A DNA stretch of 30,731 nucleotides from Proteromonas lacertae. Its lineage: Eukaryota > Sar > Bigyra > Opalinata > Proteromonadidae. The stretch is taken from the NCBI GenBank assembly GCA_002245135.1, contig NGBS01000050.1, positions 1 through 30,731 of the forward strand. The letters are read 5' to 3'. Every line of letters starts with the position of its first letter. Positions within the stretch are counted from its first letter, which is position 1. The position numbers and the translations under genes were made by a program. Positions 1 to 11,400 of the stretch are shown here, in pieces. The notes beneath the pieces were generated by a model. It worked only from the letters and a program-made list of their open reading frames with translations, ran no database searches and was not told the DNA's origin.

Positions 1-3000
1 TTGATATGAACAACATAGTTGTATTTTGTTGTTAAATCACATACTATTTTAGGAACATTTGACTTTAACTTTTTAACTTTATATGTTTTATCAATATTAT
101 TTTTAACTTCTGAAACTAATCCTAAAGACTCTGCCCATTTCTTTTGTATTTCAGATAAATTATCATAGTCAACTATTTTCTTTCAGGTAACAAAGGATAT
201 TCAGCAAATTTTTTCTTTCATTACTATTACTAGGAGGAGAAATATCTACTTCCAGAATATATCCATACATATTTTTATTAATCCATTCTGTATTGTAATA
301 TTTTCTCTTTGTTCTTCATAGTAATGTAATGATAATATTTTCTTTACATTTTCAGTAGTTGGTTCAATCCATTCAAATTCACTATATGGTAACTTCATAC
401 TAGCCATAGTACTTGGATATAAAGAATTATAATCCATATACATAATATATGTTTGATTATCTGGATCCTGTACTTCCTTTTTTTTTCTTTGCCATTGAGG
501 TTGATAATGATTCCAAGACTCTGCATATCTCATACTACCAACCATAGAAATCCCACCTATTAATCCAGAATGTATAAAGTCATAAATATCAGAGAGTCAC
601 TTATTAAATCAATTTTTACATCACAATTTTTAAGGAATATACTCCAAGATAAACCAGGTGAACTACAATGCCATAATGGATCTAAAGTAAAATTATTCCA
701 TATAACATCTCTAAAATGTTCAAATACACATGTTAATGTAAGAACATCTAATCTGAGATAAAATAAATTGTAATCCATTAAGTTATCACATCTAATAACT
801 TTCCATAAAGCCTGACAACTAGCATATTCAACATCTGTTACTGTATTATCATCTTTTAACTTGAATAGAATGCTTCTTTAGGAGGTAGTTCAAAAGTATT
901 GAAATATTTAGATAATGAGTCCACATATTCATATGGAAAATATCCTTTAGATAAACACCATTTATGGATAAAAGCATCAATATTCATATCATGATCCAAT
1001 TTACCAGGAGCAGAATATTTTTTTATAGATATCTTCATATACATAACTGAAATATTTTTGATAATTTCCATTATCTCTTTTTGCTTGAGTATATAATGAC
1101 TTTGTTAAAGAATCTAAAGAACTTGGTAAGAATTGATAAGAGTCCATAAAGTATAATTTGTTGAACTTTATTAATAAAAATTTATTATCTGTTTTGGGTA
1201 ATACTGATAATTGTGATTTATATTGTTTTTTGTTTTTATATTTTCTTATTTTACCATCTTTACATTTAATAATTCTATAAGCAGATTGTTCATCTATTTC
1301 ATCTATAACATCTTCTGCATTTCTAGGACTATCCCTTCTTAACATTTCTTCTAATTCTAATAATGCATTAACTTCTTCATTATTAATTTGGATTACTTCA
1401 CTTTCAGCTTCTTGAGTTTCCATATCACTTAAAGAATCATGTAATGGACTCATACTGAAATTATTATTATTATTATCTTCTTTTCTTCTTGTTTTTCTTT
1501 TCTTAAATTTTTCACATAATCTTTTATTTTATTTGCTGTTATAAAGCCATTAGTATAAGGAAGGTAATGGAGTAAATGTATCACTATCTTGATGTGGAAC
1601 AGGAATAGAATTAGTATTATCTTCTTCTTCTTCAGTATCACTATCAGATTCAGTATCTGAAGCATAATTTACATTAGGATCAATATTATTTTCTTTACAA
1701 TACTCTTCTCTTAACTTATTATCCCATCTGGACAATCCTCTAATAATGAAATTATTGTCATAATTTTGGAATTATGAGCAATACAAGGATTGGCATATTA
1801 TTTAAACATACATGGAAGTTGCAATTATTACATATTCTACCTATATATTGTCCACTAAAGTGGTCGTGGTGTAATACAGGTTTCTTATTCTTATTCCTAT
1901 AATCAAATGGTTCTTTACAGTATATGCAATAATTCAATTTATTTTAGGATCTTCTCTATTATATCCTATCATTTTTTCAGGATTTTTTAATTTTTCTTCA
2001 TATAAATCTAATACATCTTTTTGTATTTCCATAAATTTAGCTATTAATCTATCCTCTAAATCTGTTTCATTATCTTTAGGTGTTTTAAAATCATACTCAA
2101 TTTTATTAGGATATATATTAGGATATTTAGATACAACATATAAACACCAACTGGATAATATATGCTTTGATAATATACCTTTCTCATTTAAAATTGGATC
2201 TGTTACTTTCTCCTGATAAACTTCAGTATCCCAATATATTACTATAGGTATTAGTTGCATATATTTAAAGTTCTTAAATTCTAATTGAATATTTTTCTCA
2301 GGGAAATTTCTTATAATACCTTTATGTTGTTGACAATTATATTTTTCATGTTGTATTCTTTTTTCATCTGTTGATAATAAAGCAAAGCAATAATTACATC
2401 TAGGATAACCATTTTTACACTTCTTTCCTTTAGGTATTAATATTACATTTAATTTTGTAATAGTAGAATAATGTTTATCATTATATAATAAATTCACATG
2501 TGGATAATTATTGAACTTATCTATATGTGTTACATATATAGGAACTACTTCTTTATCTGTTTATTTGAATATATTTAATGTTATATGATTTATTGTTTCA
2601 AATTCATGAATTTGTTTTTTATGTTTAATAGGATCTACTGGGAAATATAACATACTATAATTGTAGTTAACTCTAATATATTCTTTATATTGTTCTACTC
2701 TATTTAAATTCTTATTATTATTATTACCATGAAAAAATGCTGCTGCTATAGCATATAGAAAACATAATTGATCATTTTCTTTATTATTATCTATTGATAT
2801 AACACATTTTCTATTTCTAATCCAATCTGGAAGTTCTTTATTTTTGCCACTACCTGCCATAGCAGTTGCTTTGACTAATTGAACTTCAACTTCACCAACA
2901 TGTCTAAATTTTAAACTTGATTTTTCAGTATGCCATAAAGGTCCCATTTCTGTTCTTATTCTATCTTTTAATATTTTATGTGCAACATTCATTTCTGATT

Positions 3001-3877
3001 CTGTAATAACTACAGGTCTACATTCTAAGAACACCCAATTTGTAATTTTATTACCATTTGGATTATTATAATCTGGATCGTCTGCTCCTATATAACCACT
3101 TCTAAAACTTAATGTTACTTTTATATATTTTACATCTTCTAAATATTCTCTTATTTTAGTAATTAATGGACTACTAGGATCAGTTATAATTTCAACAACA
3201 GCATCTGGATCCTTACCATTTACATCATTTAAAAAGTTAATTTGATATGTTCTACTATAATTATCTGTACTTCTCTGAATTAAGTCCATATAATATAATC
3301 TCTTTTCATATGGTAATTTTAATAATTTAGTAGGATGATTTTCTAATATATCACTTGCTTCTCTTAAATCTCTTTCTTCTTGATAAGATAAATTTAAATC
3401 AGCTACTCTATTACGCTGTTGTGCATTTGGTGGAGGTTGATTAACAACAACAACAGGTTGATTTGGATTAGGATTAGGATTAGGCATTGGAACCTGCATA
3501 CCTCCTTTTCTTTGTATTTTTGGAGGACTTATGTTTTCGAAATCTAATCTTCTCTTGGGAGGTGGTGTTACAAATCCTGGTTCAGGAATATTAATTTGAG
3601 GTGTTGAATCTACTCCTATATTTCCAGGATAATAATTGAAACCAGGATTTGTATTTGTAACTAGATTTCTTGGTGGAACATAATTTCTAACTACTGGAAT
3701 ATTTTGAATAGGTGGAGGTGGTTCATACATATTAGGAGGTGCCATACCTGGATATGGCATGGGCATGGGATTAAATCCATAATTTTGTGGAGGAGGAATA
3801 TAAGGTGCTCCAAATGGTGGTGGACTATAATAATTAAAGTTTGAATAATAATAATAAGGAGGGATGAAAGGGTTCAT
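1..3877 (-). pseudogene. Protein-primed family B DNA polymerase (broken, runs off left edge)
   Basis: Replicative polymerase of Polinton/adintovirus-like elements, which copies linear DNA from a protein primer. In gene order, the N-terminal part (about 3,400-3,877) is an unusual Pro/Tyr/Asn-rich low-complexity leader. It is followed near 2,570-2,850 by the family's N-terminal signature: a short IDN..ENDQLCFLYAIAAA stretch, then RVEQYKEY and HEFETINHITLNIF. Around 2,330-2,420 lies a CxxC...HxxxC zinc-binding-like segment. Near 2,220-2,260 is IPIVIYWDTEVYQEK, which fits the exonuclease I (DxE) motif. Near 400-440 is YMDYNSLYPSTM, the palm motif A (DxxSLYP). Near position 1-25 is KYNYVVHIK, a late conserved block. 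The gene is broken and is treated as a fossil. The start ATG at 3,877 sits directly below the shared upstream motif. Confidence 0.9.
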
Positions 3878-3878
3878 C

Positions 3879-3895
3879 TAGAAAATTAAAAATTA
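3879..3895 (-). promoter_or_regulatory. Shared upstream motif before the polymerase gene
   Basis: On the gene strand the sequence ATTTTTAATTTTCTA lies immediately before the polymerase ATG. The identical 15-mer recurs before the Arg-rich core-like gene at 28,910-28,924, and a 14-base match precedes the membrane-protein gene at 24,447-24,460. It is absent from the host gene starts I checked. I infer a promoter element of the virus-like family; the function is not shown by sequence alone. Confidence 0.5.
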
Positions 3896-3925
3896 ATTTT
3901 TTATATTTTTATTATTATTTTTATT

Positions 3926-3945
3926 CTTTTAGAAATTTCTAAAAG
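3926..3945. repeat. Perfect 20-bp palindrome in a divergent intergenic region
   Basis: The half-site CTTTTAGAAA is followed immediately by its exact reverse complement TTTCTAAAAG. It lies in the 233-bp gap between the polymerase start (minus) and the next gene (plus). Each arm contains a TCTA core in the orientation seen in the shared upstream motif, so it could act as a bidirectional promoter or dimeric binding site. The rest of the gap is AT-rich with no other feature seen. Confidence 0.6.
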
Positions 3946-4110
3946 TTATATATCAATTCTTTTACGACTTATATTTATTATTTTATATTATTGCTTTATA
4001 TTTCTTTCTTTTACTTGAATTATATTATATTCTTTGGATCAGATTTGAATTGGAAGAACAATTTCTATTAGTAGTGTATCTAATTAATTAATTAAATATT
4101 ACCAAAAAAT

Positions 4111-4584
4111 ATGAGTAATTTTGCTAGAGTATATGAATTCTATGTATTCTTTGATGTACTTAAAAATTATATTAGTAGTTTAAATGATATAAGTAGAAGG
4201 GTCTATAAATTAAATCTAAGTGAAAATTTTAGTAGTAAAGATAAAACAGATCTAAGAGATAAAATAAAGTCTTTTGTAACTTTCATACAAAATATCGAAT
4301 TGAAATATAACAGAAGTAAAATAGCAACCACATTTAGCAAATCTGAATTAACATCTTATAGACTGGATATTATAGAAGACTTAGAAAAATTAATTAATAA
4401 ACTGGACACTTTCTATGTAGAAGATTTTGCATATATTTCTGAAGAAGATTTCAATTTGAATGCAAATACTATTAAAAATTTTAGATATATAAAAAATCAT
4501 TATCTCTATTTAATCGATACAAATTCAGAATTAAATTCTATATATAATATTTTTAAAAACAGATTGGAAGATGATAAAGACTAA
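4111..4584 (+). CDS. Unknown helical protein of the left element
   Basis: An intact 157-aa frame starting at an ATG preceded by an A-rich leader. The protein is rich in Lys, Glu, Asn and Leu with regular hydrophobic spacing, and is probably mostly alpha-helical. No signal peptide, membrane segment or catalytic motif is visible, and I do not recognise it. It runs divergently from the polymerase gene and convergently with the next minus-strand gene, whose stop is only 8 bases away. That tight packing is typical of a compact viral genome, so I assign it to the element rather than to the host. It has no introns. Confidence 0.6.
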   Translation: MSNFARVYEFYVFFDVLKNYISSLNDISRRVYKLNLSENFSSKDKTDLRDKIKSFVTFIQNIELKYNRSKIATTFSKSELTSYRLDIIEDLEKLINKLDTFYVEDFAYISEEDFNLNANTIKNFRYIKNHYLYLIDTNSELNSIYNIFKNRLEDDKD

Positions 4585-4592
4585 TTAATTTT

Positions 4593-4901
4593 TTATTTGA
4601 TTTTTAACATATTGTTTAAAGTTGGTATTATTTCATTTAATTGTTTTTCTAATTCTTTTTGTAAATATTGACTTGCTATTTTTTTCCCTTCTAATCTTCC
4701 TATTTGATGTAATACCATATCATCTAATCCTAAATGATATTCTTCATTTAATTCTTTTAATTTTAATATAATCTCACATGCTATTTTAATTGATGTTTGA
4801 TAGTCATTGCTCCCATCATCTTTCTTATTGAGATATACATTACACATTTCATATAAAGAATCAAAACCATTTTCTGCTTCTTCTTTAATTAGATTATCCA
4901 T
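4593..4901 (-). CDS. Unknown small protein of the left element
   Basis: An intact 102-aa frame with a clear ATG. It is acidic/lysine-rich and probably all helical: a segment around residues 35-55 (KIACEIILKLKELNEEY) and a C-terminal amphipathic helix (KELEKQLNEIIPTLNNML) could form a coiled coil. I do not recognise the family. The upstream region on its own strand carries ATTTTTGCATTTTCTA, a variant of the motif before the polymerase, which supports membership in the element. It is the outermost gene before the host border. Confidence 0.6.
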   Translation of the reverse strand: MDNLIKEEAENGFDSLYEMCNVYLNKKDDGSNDYQTSIKIACEIILKLKELNEEYHLGLDDMVLHQIGRLEGKKIASQYLQKELEKQLNEIIPTLNNMLKIK

Positions 4902-4919
4902 ATATGAAATTAGAATATT

Positions 4920-4936
4920 CTAGAAAATGCAAAAAT
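4920..4936 (-). promoter_or_regulatory. Variant of the shared upstream motif
   Basis: The gene-strand sequence ATTTTTGCATTTTCTAG lies about 20 bp before the ATG of the 102-aa gene and differs from the 15-mer at 3,879-3,893 at only two positions. Inferred promoter of the element. Confidence 0.4.
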
Positions 4937-4952
4937 AAATTATGACCTAATA

Positions 4953-4964
4953 TGACATATGTCA
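4953..4964. repeat. 12-bp palindrome TGACATATGTCA
   Basis: A perfect 12-bp palindrome in the border zone between the left element and the host block. It lies 18 bp before a GC-rich island. It could be a protein-binding site or chance in AT-rich DNA; the GC-containing arms make chance less likely. Confidence 0.4.
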
Positions 4965-4982
4965 CGTAATTTTAAAAAGTTT

Positions 4983-5031
4983 GGTTCGGTGTGCCAGGAG
5001 CCCGAGTCATACGGCTCGGTGTGCCAGAACC
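4983..5031. repeat. GC-rich 49-bp island with direct and inverted repeats
   Basis: In DNA that is otherwise about three-quarters A+T, this stretch is mostly G+C. TCGGTGTGCCAG occurs twice in direct orientation (4,986-4,997 and 5,016-5,027). The block is bounded by GGTTC (4,983-4,987) and GAACC (5,027-5,031), with an inner CCGAG/CTCGG pair (5,002-5,006, 5,015-5,019). It can therefore fold into a nested hairpin. It lies exactly between the last element gene and the host block, so it may mark an element terminus or an older insertion. It does not form a tRNA cloverleaf. Confidence 0.5.
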
Positions 5032-5067
5032 TTTATTTACTATTATTATTTATTCATTCTATTTTAA

Positions 5068-5262
5068 TTACTCCTCCTCTTCAATGACATTGTAGGATAA
5101 GGTCTTCCAAGCCAAATTGTGTGGACATTCTCTGTTATTGAAGTTTCTATTATTGATAGGTTTTTCGCCTTCATGTGTATGATCATCTGAGATTGTATAC
5201 TCTTCTTTCTTGTTTGTGAGGAGAATTCCTGCTGTATTATTAACAGGCTTTTTTAATTTTAT
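5068..5262 (-). pseudogene. Possible FLYWCH-like coding scrap
   Basis: A minus-strand open stretch of about 60 codons ending at a TAA (5,068-5,070). It is richer in G+C and has more protein-like codons than the surrounding AT-rich DNA. It reads AGILLTNKKEEYTISDDHTH followed by a Lys/Asn-rich stretch and a C-terminal EEEE. The A(R/G)ILLTN...HTH pattern resembles the second half of a FLYWCH zinc finger, a domain often found in MULE transposons and some regulators. The expected cysteines are not visible and no start is seen. It could be the last exon of a degraded gene. Confidence is low. Confidence 0.3.
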
Positions 5263-5435
5263 TTATTTTGATTGACAAAATTTCTCATTTTTATAATTCT
5301 CTTACTTTTTGTTCTATTCTGATAAAATCCGCTTATATGTCACGAAAATTATATCATACATATAATTACTCTTTATTTCGATAGTTTTGAGGTTCAAGCC
5401 AGTTCAAGCTCCAAAACTGATTTTTTTCTGATTGA
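5263..5435. other. 5' flank of the HECT gene
   Basis: AT-rich upstream region of the HECT ligase gene. Between 5,383 and 5,418 there is an imperfect stem (AGTTTTGAG against CTCCAAAACT) enclosing GTTCAAGC twice. I see no further gene here. A TATA-like promoter cannot be told from the background composition. Confidence 0.3.
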
Positions 5436-8400
5436 ATGGCACAGACTGATTTTATACTATTGAGTCAACTTCTCGATATCATGTCAAGACCTGACTACGA
5501 TATTGATAGAGAAGATTACGAAAATATAGATGCTGATGATTATTTTTATGAACACATTAAGTCTTGCTTACATGATTTGGATTATGAGTATTTATTTTTA
5601 TTAATGTTGTAAATAGAAATAAGAACCGAAATTATGATGAAGGTGATATAAGACTCAAATTTAAAGCTGATATGTATAGAATTGGTCCAAATATACCATT
5701 TATAAATCTTTCAAATATCACAAGGATCAGTGTATATATTTAGTTATAATTATACTCTATAGCAAATCGATGATTTTTTTGAAATTTACACTGATGAAGA
5801 GAAACCAATTCATGATTGTTTAGGAACACTTGTAGCTGTTGACAGCAATAGAAGTTTGTCATTAGTTGATAGTTTTCTTGATAGTATTATAAATCTTGAT
5901 TCTGTATCCAACTCAATGAAGTCGTTCTTTTGTAAAAAGTATAAGGATGTGTTAAACAATTTCAATTTCATTCAATTAAAGCATCACGACAATATTATAG
6001 AAATCTCTCCAAATGAAGGATATTCATTTGCTGAAGCATCATCAGGTGATTATATATTAGAATTGCCATCAGAAGAAAATATATCATTGTTTCAAGTATA
6101 CATATTATGTTTAATTATGTAATAGATCAAATTTACTAACAAAAACGACAGTGCTTTTGACACATGTGAATCAATTATCACAATTACATATGATAAAGAG
6201 TATAAAGTAGAAAGAAACTTGTTATTACCAGTTAATCAAACAATCAATTTAAGAATTGGATGTTCTAAACCAGCTAAGTCAATAAAGTATATTATATATT
6301 ATTAATTTTATACAAATAGAGTTTCATTTGATTATAATAACAATTTAGATGCAGAGATAAAAGGTTTTACATCCAAATTTGGTTTAATAAAGATATTAGA
6401 TTATTTACAGAAATACATGCAATACAGTAATGAATTATTAGCCAATAAAAATCAATTCAATTTCGACATTGACATATTATTCAGATATTCAATTGTTACA
6501 GGTGAAATCTCTCCAATATTTCAGTATTTTACATATTTATTAACTAATTATAAGAAAATAAAGAGTAAAGATGAATATCACATTATTATAAAGTCAATTA
6601 ATTCATTTTATGAGAGAATTAATATGTTATTATTTGATACATTTTCAGAACAAAATAATACCAATAATAATGATTTAGATAAAGAAGATGAAGATGAAAA
6701 CAAGAGTGTTTTTAATCTTATCTCTTCAATAATCAATGTAAGTGAGGGTAATGATGATAACACATTAATAATTAGAGAAGAAATAAAAAGTAACAGTATA
6801 ATAAATAATAGAAAAGAAGTAAAATATACTAATAATATAAAATTTGATAAAAAAACATCAAAGAATGTTAAACTGATCAATAATTATACTGTTAGACCAT
6901 GCAAACACAATAGTGATGATGATGATAATGATGACGATGATGATAATGATGATTATGGATATTGTATGACAGAAAATGCTGTAACCAAGCCAGGCTTGTA
7001 TGAATGGAAATATACAGTTGTAAAGAACAGTACATCATTTGATGACAGTGATGATAGTGACAGTAGTGAAGATAGTGATGATGATGATGATATAGTCAAT
7101 GCGTGTATTGGATTATCCAGTGGAAATTCATTTAACGCGAATAAAGAAGAGGAAAGAATTGTTCTGCTTAATTTGTGTGATGGTGATTTAGGTTATTGTA
7201 GGAAAAATGAGGATGTTTCTAATATAGAGAATGAGAGTGATTTTATTAATGAATATATATATGCAAGTGACAAAAGTAAAACTAATGAAATTTATTTTAG
7301 ATTGATTGTTAAACCAGATTTTACATTTAAATTATTTATGCGAATTAATTGTAGCAAAATGAAAGATATCTCTTATGCTATGAAGAATATGAAATTACCT
7401 ATTTATAATCTTGTTATATTCAGTGTTGAATCTAGTGATAAATTATATATTGAGCTTGCTGAAATCAAGCCAGAATCTGATTTGATAGTCAAACAACTAA
7501 ATAATACTGTATATACAAAAGCCATGGTATTAAGTTTGAATAAAAAGAAAAACAATTATCAAGATGAAAACCATATTATTATATCAAAGAATTGTAAAGG
7601 ATATAAAGGAAAAATGAAATTGGTCAAATTGAGCACAGATGAAGAAATTGGTTTAGTAAATGTTAATTTCAAAGTGGAAAATTTTGAGCCAGAAAGTAAT
7701 AGTGACAGTAATAAACAGGATAAAATCAAATCAAATGATAATACGTATATATTAAAAGATGAGGAAGATATAGTTTGTTTTGAAATTTCTTGTAGTGACA
7801 ATGATAACATAAATGACAATAACAAAGATAAAGAGAATGACAGTGAAAGTATGTTGAGTGCTAGAAAGAATGATTTAGATAATGATTTGTTTCACTACTT
7901 TTCATCACAATTTCAGTCAAATATGAAAAATCTAAAAGTCAATGGAGATAGACCAAAGACTCGAATTATTGAAGTGAAGATAACTGGTGAAAATAGTACC
8001 ACGAATTGTGCAGTTATTTTGTATGATATTGAACCAGTTTCTGCAATGGGATTTAGAAGTTATGAAAATATTTCACTTGATGAAAGAAATATATACAAAA
8101 TTATATATTCGCATATAAATATTTTAACTTATCAGATTTTATATTATAAGAATCTATCTGAGGATTGCTTAGTTGATTTTATTCTATTCATTTATCAGTA
8201 TAATGCAATATTTCTCAAATCATTTAATGAATTTCTTAAAGTGTTATTGAAGAACAAAGAAAACGAAACAAATGACAATAAGAAATTGATAGATATAATT
8301 ATAGATTTATCATGTCATTATTACTCCATTTGTTGTGACTTTTTCCATTGTTGTAATTATGATTTAGGAGATATAAACAATTACATATCACCAACTAAAG

Positions 8401-11400
8401 AATTAGAAGAATTAAACAAAACTATTTTACATATTTCCATTAATAATAATAATAGTGATAATTGTAGCTATAGATATTTGAGTGAAGTAATACCAAAATC
8501 ATATTCTATTTATATCGAAAGTGAAGAAGAGAATCAAGGTGATGTATTACAGTTGTTATTTCATTATATATTCTCCAATACTAATATATCTGTTGATAAT
8601 TATGAATTAACAAAGATTATTATCGATTCAATGAAGAAATCAAAAGAATCACTGTTTATTGGAATTAATAGTTTTGGGAAATTTCTAGAAGAATCTGTTG
8701 AAAGTTATATAACCAATTATAATAGCATTAAAAGAGAAATAAAAGAAGATAAAAATGAATTGAAAATATCTTCTTTGAATATAAGATGTATTGAATATAT
8801 AATAGTTATTGGAATATTCTTCGCTGATGATGAAGTAATTCAATCTGAAGGATTTATAAAGTATTCAGAGATATTATTAAAACAATTAAACAAAATATTT
8901 ACATTTTTAATCCAACAGTTTGATAAACAAAAACCTGAAGAATTATCAGAAGTTTTAGAAAATTCATTTCCAATTTATGTATGTTTTGATTATGCATTAA
9001 CTTCACACTTCTTTATTAATGATTTAGATTCAGCGATAAATGTAATTGATCAATATACAGAAATATGCGATTTAATATCAACTATCTACAATTATATAAA
9101 ACCAAATAATGCTTCAATGACTTCTATGGAAAATGAAAAAATGATATATCCAATAACTAATAAATACAATTCTCCATTACCCAATATTTCTCCAATTTTT
9201 AATCAAAATATGTTCTTTGATTATTCATCTAATGAAGCAACTGGTGATTCTTTAACTGGCTATATTTTTAAAGTAAAGAAACCATTAATTGTCTATGCAA
9301 TTGGTAGAGGATTCAGTCAAATTGATGAAGAAGAAGAGGATGAAAACAATATATTACATCATAAACATGCAATTACTTTATGTGAGAATAATAATGAAGA
9401 TAATAAAATAATTGTTTATATAAGCAGTGATTGTCGTAAAGATTGTTATGGCAATTATTATAGATTATTACAATATCCATTTATATTGAAATCTAATACA
9501 GAATATAAAATTATATGTGAAGAACATGATATGGATTATTATTATAAACAAAAATCAGTAAAAATTGTTAATACTGTGTTGAAATATGATAAAGAAATTT
9601 TACAGATTAAAGATACAATTAGCAATGGTTTTGGAAATTCGTTGTTTTATTATTATTCTACTGATTCTCCATTAGTCATTCCATATATATTCAATGATGA
9701 TGTTGTTGAAATACCAAATAATTATTACTTCAAAATATCAACCTATATAAACTCAGAAAGTGATAATGATGATTATATAACATTTTATATTGAAAGAAAA
9801 GATGAAAATAATGAAATAGTTGAAGATATTTATAATTATAATTTCAGTGGAACAATAACTGTAAATGGTAGTAAGACTTATACTGTTTCTTCTGTTAATC
9901 CTGGTGTATATAATATAGTGGTAAATACTTATTCATATTTCATAAGTATTATTGGACCATTCAATATAGAGAACCAGATTATATTAATTGGAAATAAAGA
10001 TTTACATCCTGAATGTATAATAGAAACAAATAATATTGTAAAAGTGAAAATGGGAAGGAATTTCAAACATATTAATGATATTGATATGATAATGGATGAT
10101 GCATTAGAAGTAAAGGAATATAAATTCTTTGATCAATTTACTAATATGTTATATTCAACAGCTGGTAAGATGTGTAGTATATTGATTCATTCTGAAGAAT
10201 ATTTCTATGGTTATGATGATAATGATATGAAAGAGAGAAAAGATGAAGTGAAGTATAATGAGTATTTGAAATGGAATTTAATGGAAAATGGAATTGAATC
10301 TGATTATCAATTGAAATTTGAATCAATTAATCCAATATTAGAAAATGAATTGAAGAATATCAATAAAGACGAAGAATCAATGAAGTCTAAGAATATATTC
10401 CAACTAAAGAATGTCAAATTATTGAATTATTTAAGTAAGCAGTTTATTTCTCAATCTCAGACTATGAGAAGCAGATTAGGAAGTTATGCTGAGTTAGAAA
10501 CAATGTGTTTATTGGTATTAATAAAACATACAAATTCAATTGAATTATTTTCTAACATCAATAATAATTTGAAGAATATTGAAAGTTTGAATTTGAGTGA
10601 GAATGATAAAGAAACAATGAAATGTATTTGGAATAGTGTATAATTATATATTCTTTCTTATTGTATATTTATTGAATAGATCTTTGATTTAAGACATTTT
10701 ATTAACTCAAAGAAAATGGAATATAAAAACTCTGAAACTGGTGATATGACAGGATTTAATACATTACTAAAATCTGTATAATTATCATTCTTATTATATA
10801 ATAATCAAATAGATAACTGAACGTCTCAATTTCTTACTGTCAATGTCATGTTCATTAGAATGTGATAAGAATTTATTGACAGAAAAACAAAACGAACAAT
10901 TAAATACAATTCAGCCAATTTCATTCTCAAAATGGGTTTCTTTCCGTAAATCAAAATCATTCAGAAGATCATTTTCTTCACTCAGTTTGAATAGTGAAAA
11001 TGACAATATCAATTCAAGTGATAAAAAACCATTATGTAGTTTAGATGAGAATGAATTATCTGATAATGAAAATAATGAAGATGATGATGATGATGATGAT
11101 GATTTAATGAATAATATATCATCCCCAATATCATTAGTTTGTAAAGCGTGTTTATATTATTTAGAAGCAGAAATAGAAGCAACTCCTGAGATGTTGGAGA
11201 AAATAATTAAAAATAGGATTTTAAGAGGTTTATATGAGATTATTGGATTTAAATATTTGACTAAAATATTGAAGAATAGTCCATTACCAATGGATATATT
11301 ATATTTCTATAATTGTATATATATTTATATATTTATAATTTAATATTTATAAATTCATAGATGTAAGACATCCTAAGAATTTCAATTATAATGATTCAAT

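Larger units (their letters stand above)
1..4936 (-). mobile_element. Polinton/adintovirus-like element, left copy (fossil, one end only)
   Basis: This is one end of a virus-like DNA element. The part in view holds a protein-primed family B DNA polymerase on the minus strand, running off the left edge, and two small unknown genes between it and host DNA. The polymerase is broken, with roughly half a dozen interruptions, so this copy is a decayed fossil of moderate age: its motifs are still easily recognised. The right border is placed between the last gene's upstream motif (ending about 4,936) and the GC-rich island at 4,983-5,031, but no terminal inverted repeat or target duplication could be verified by eye. 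Shared upstream motifs link it to the copy that starts near 24,000. The family call rests on the polymerase here and on the protease and core-like protein in the other copy. Confidence 0.75.

Noticed and set aside
4983-5031. tRNA or small structured RNA gene
   Set aside because: The GGTTC word and inverted arms hint at it, but arm lengths and spacing do not form a cloverleaf with an anticodon loop.
6608-6880. Minus-strand hydrophobic open frame inside the HECT gene
   Set aside because: It is an antisense shadow of a conserved-frame coding exon, with composition explained by Asn/Asp/Lys codons.
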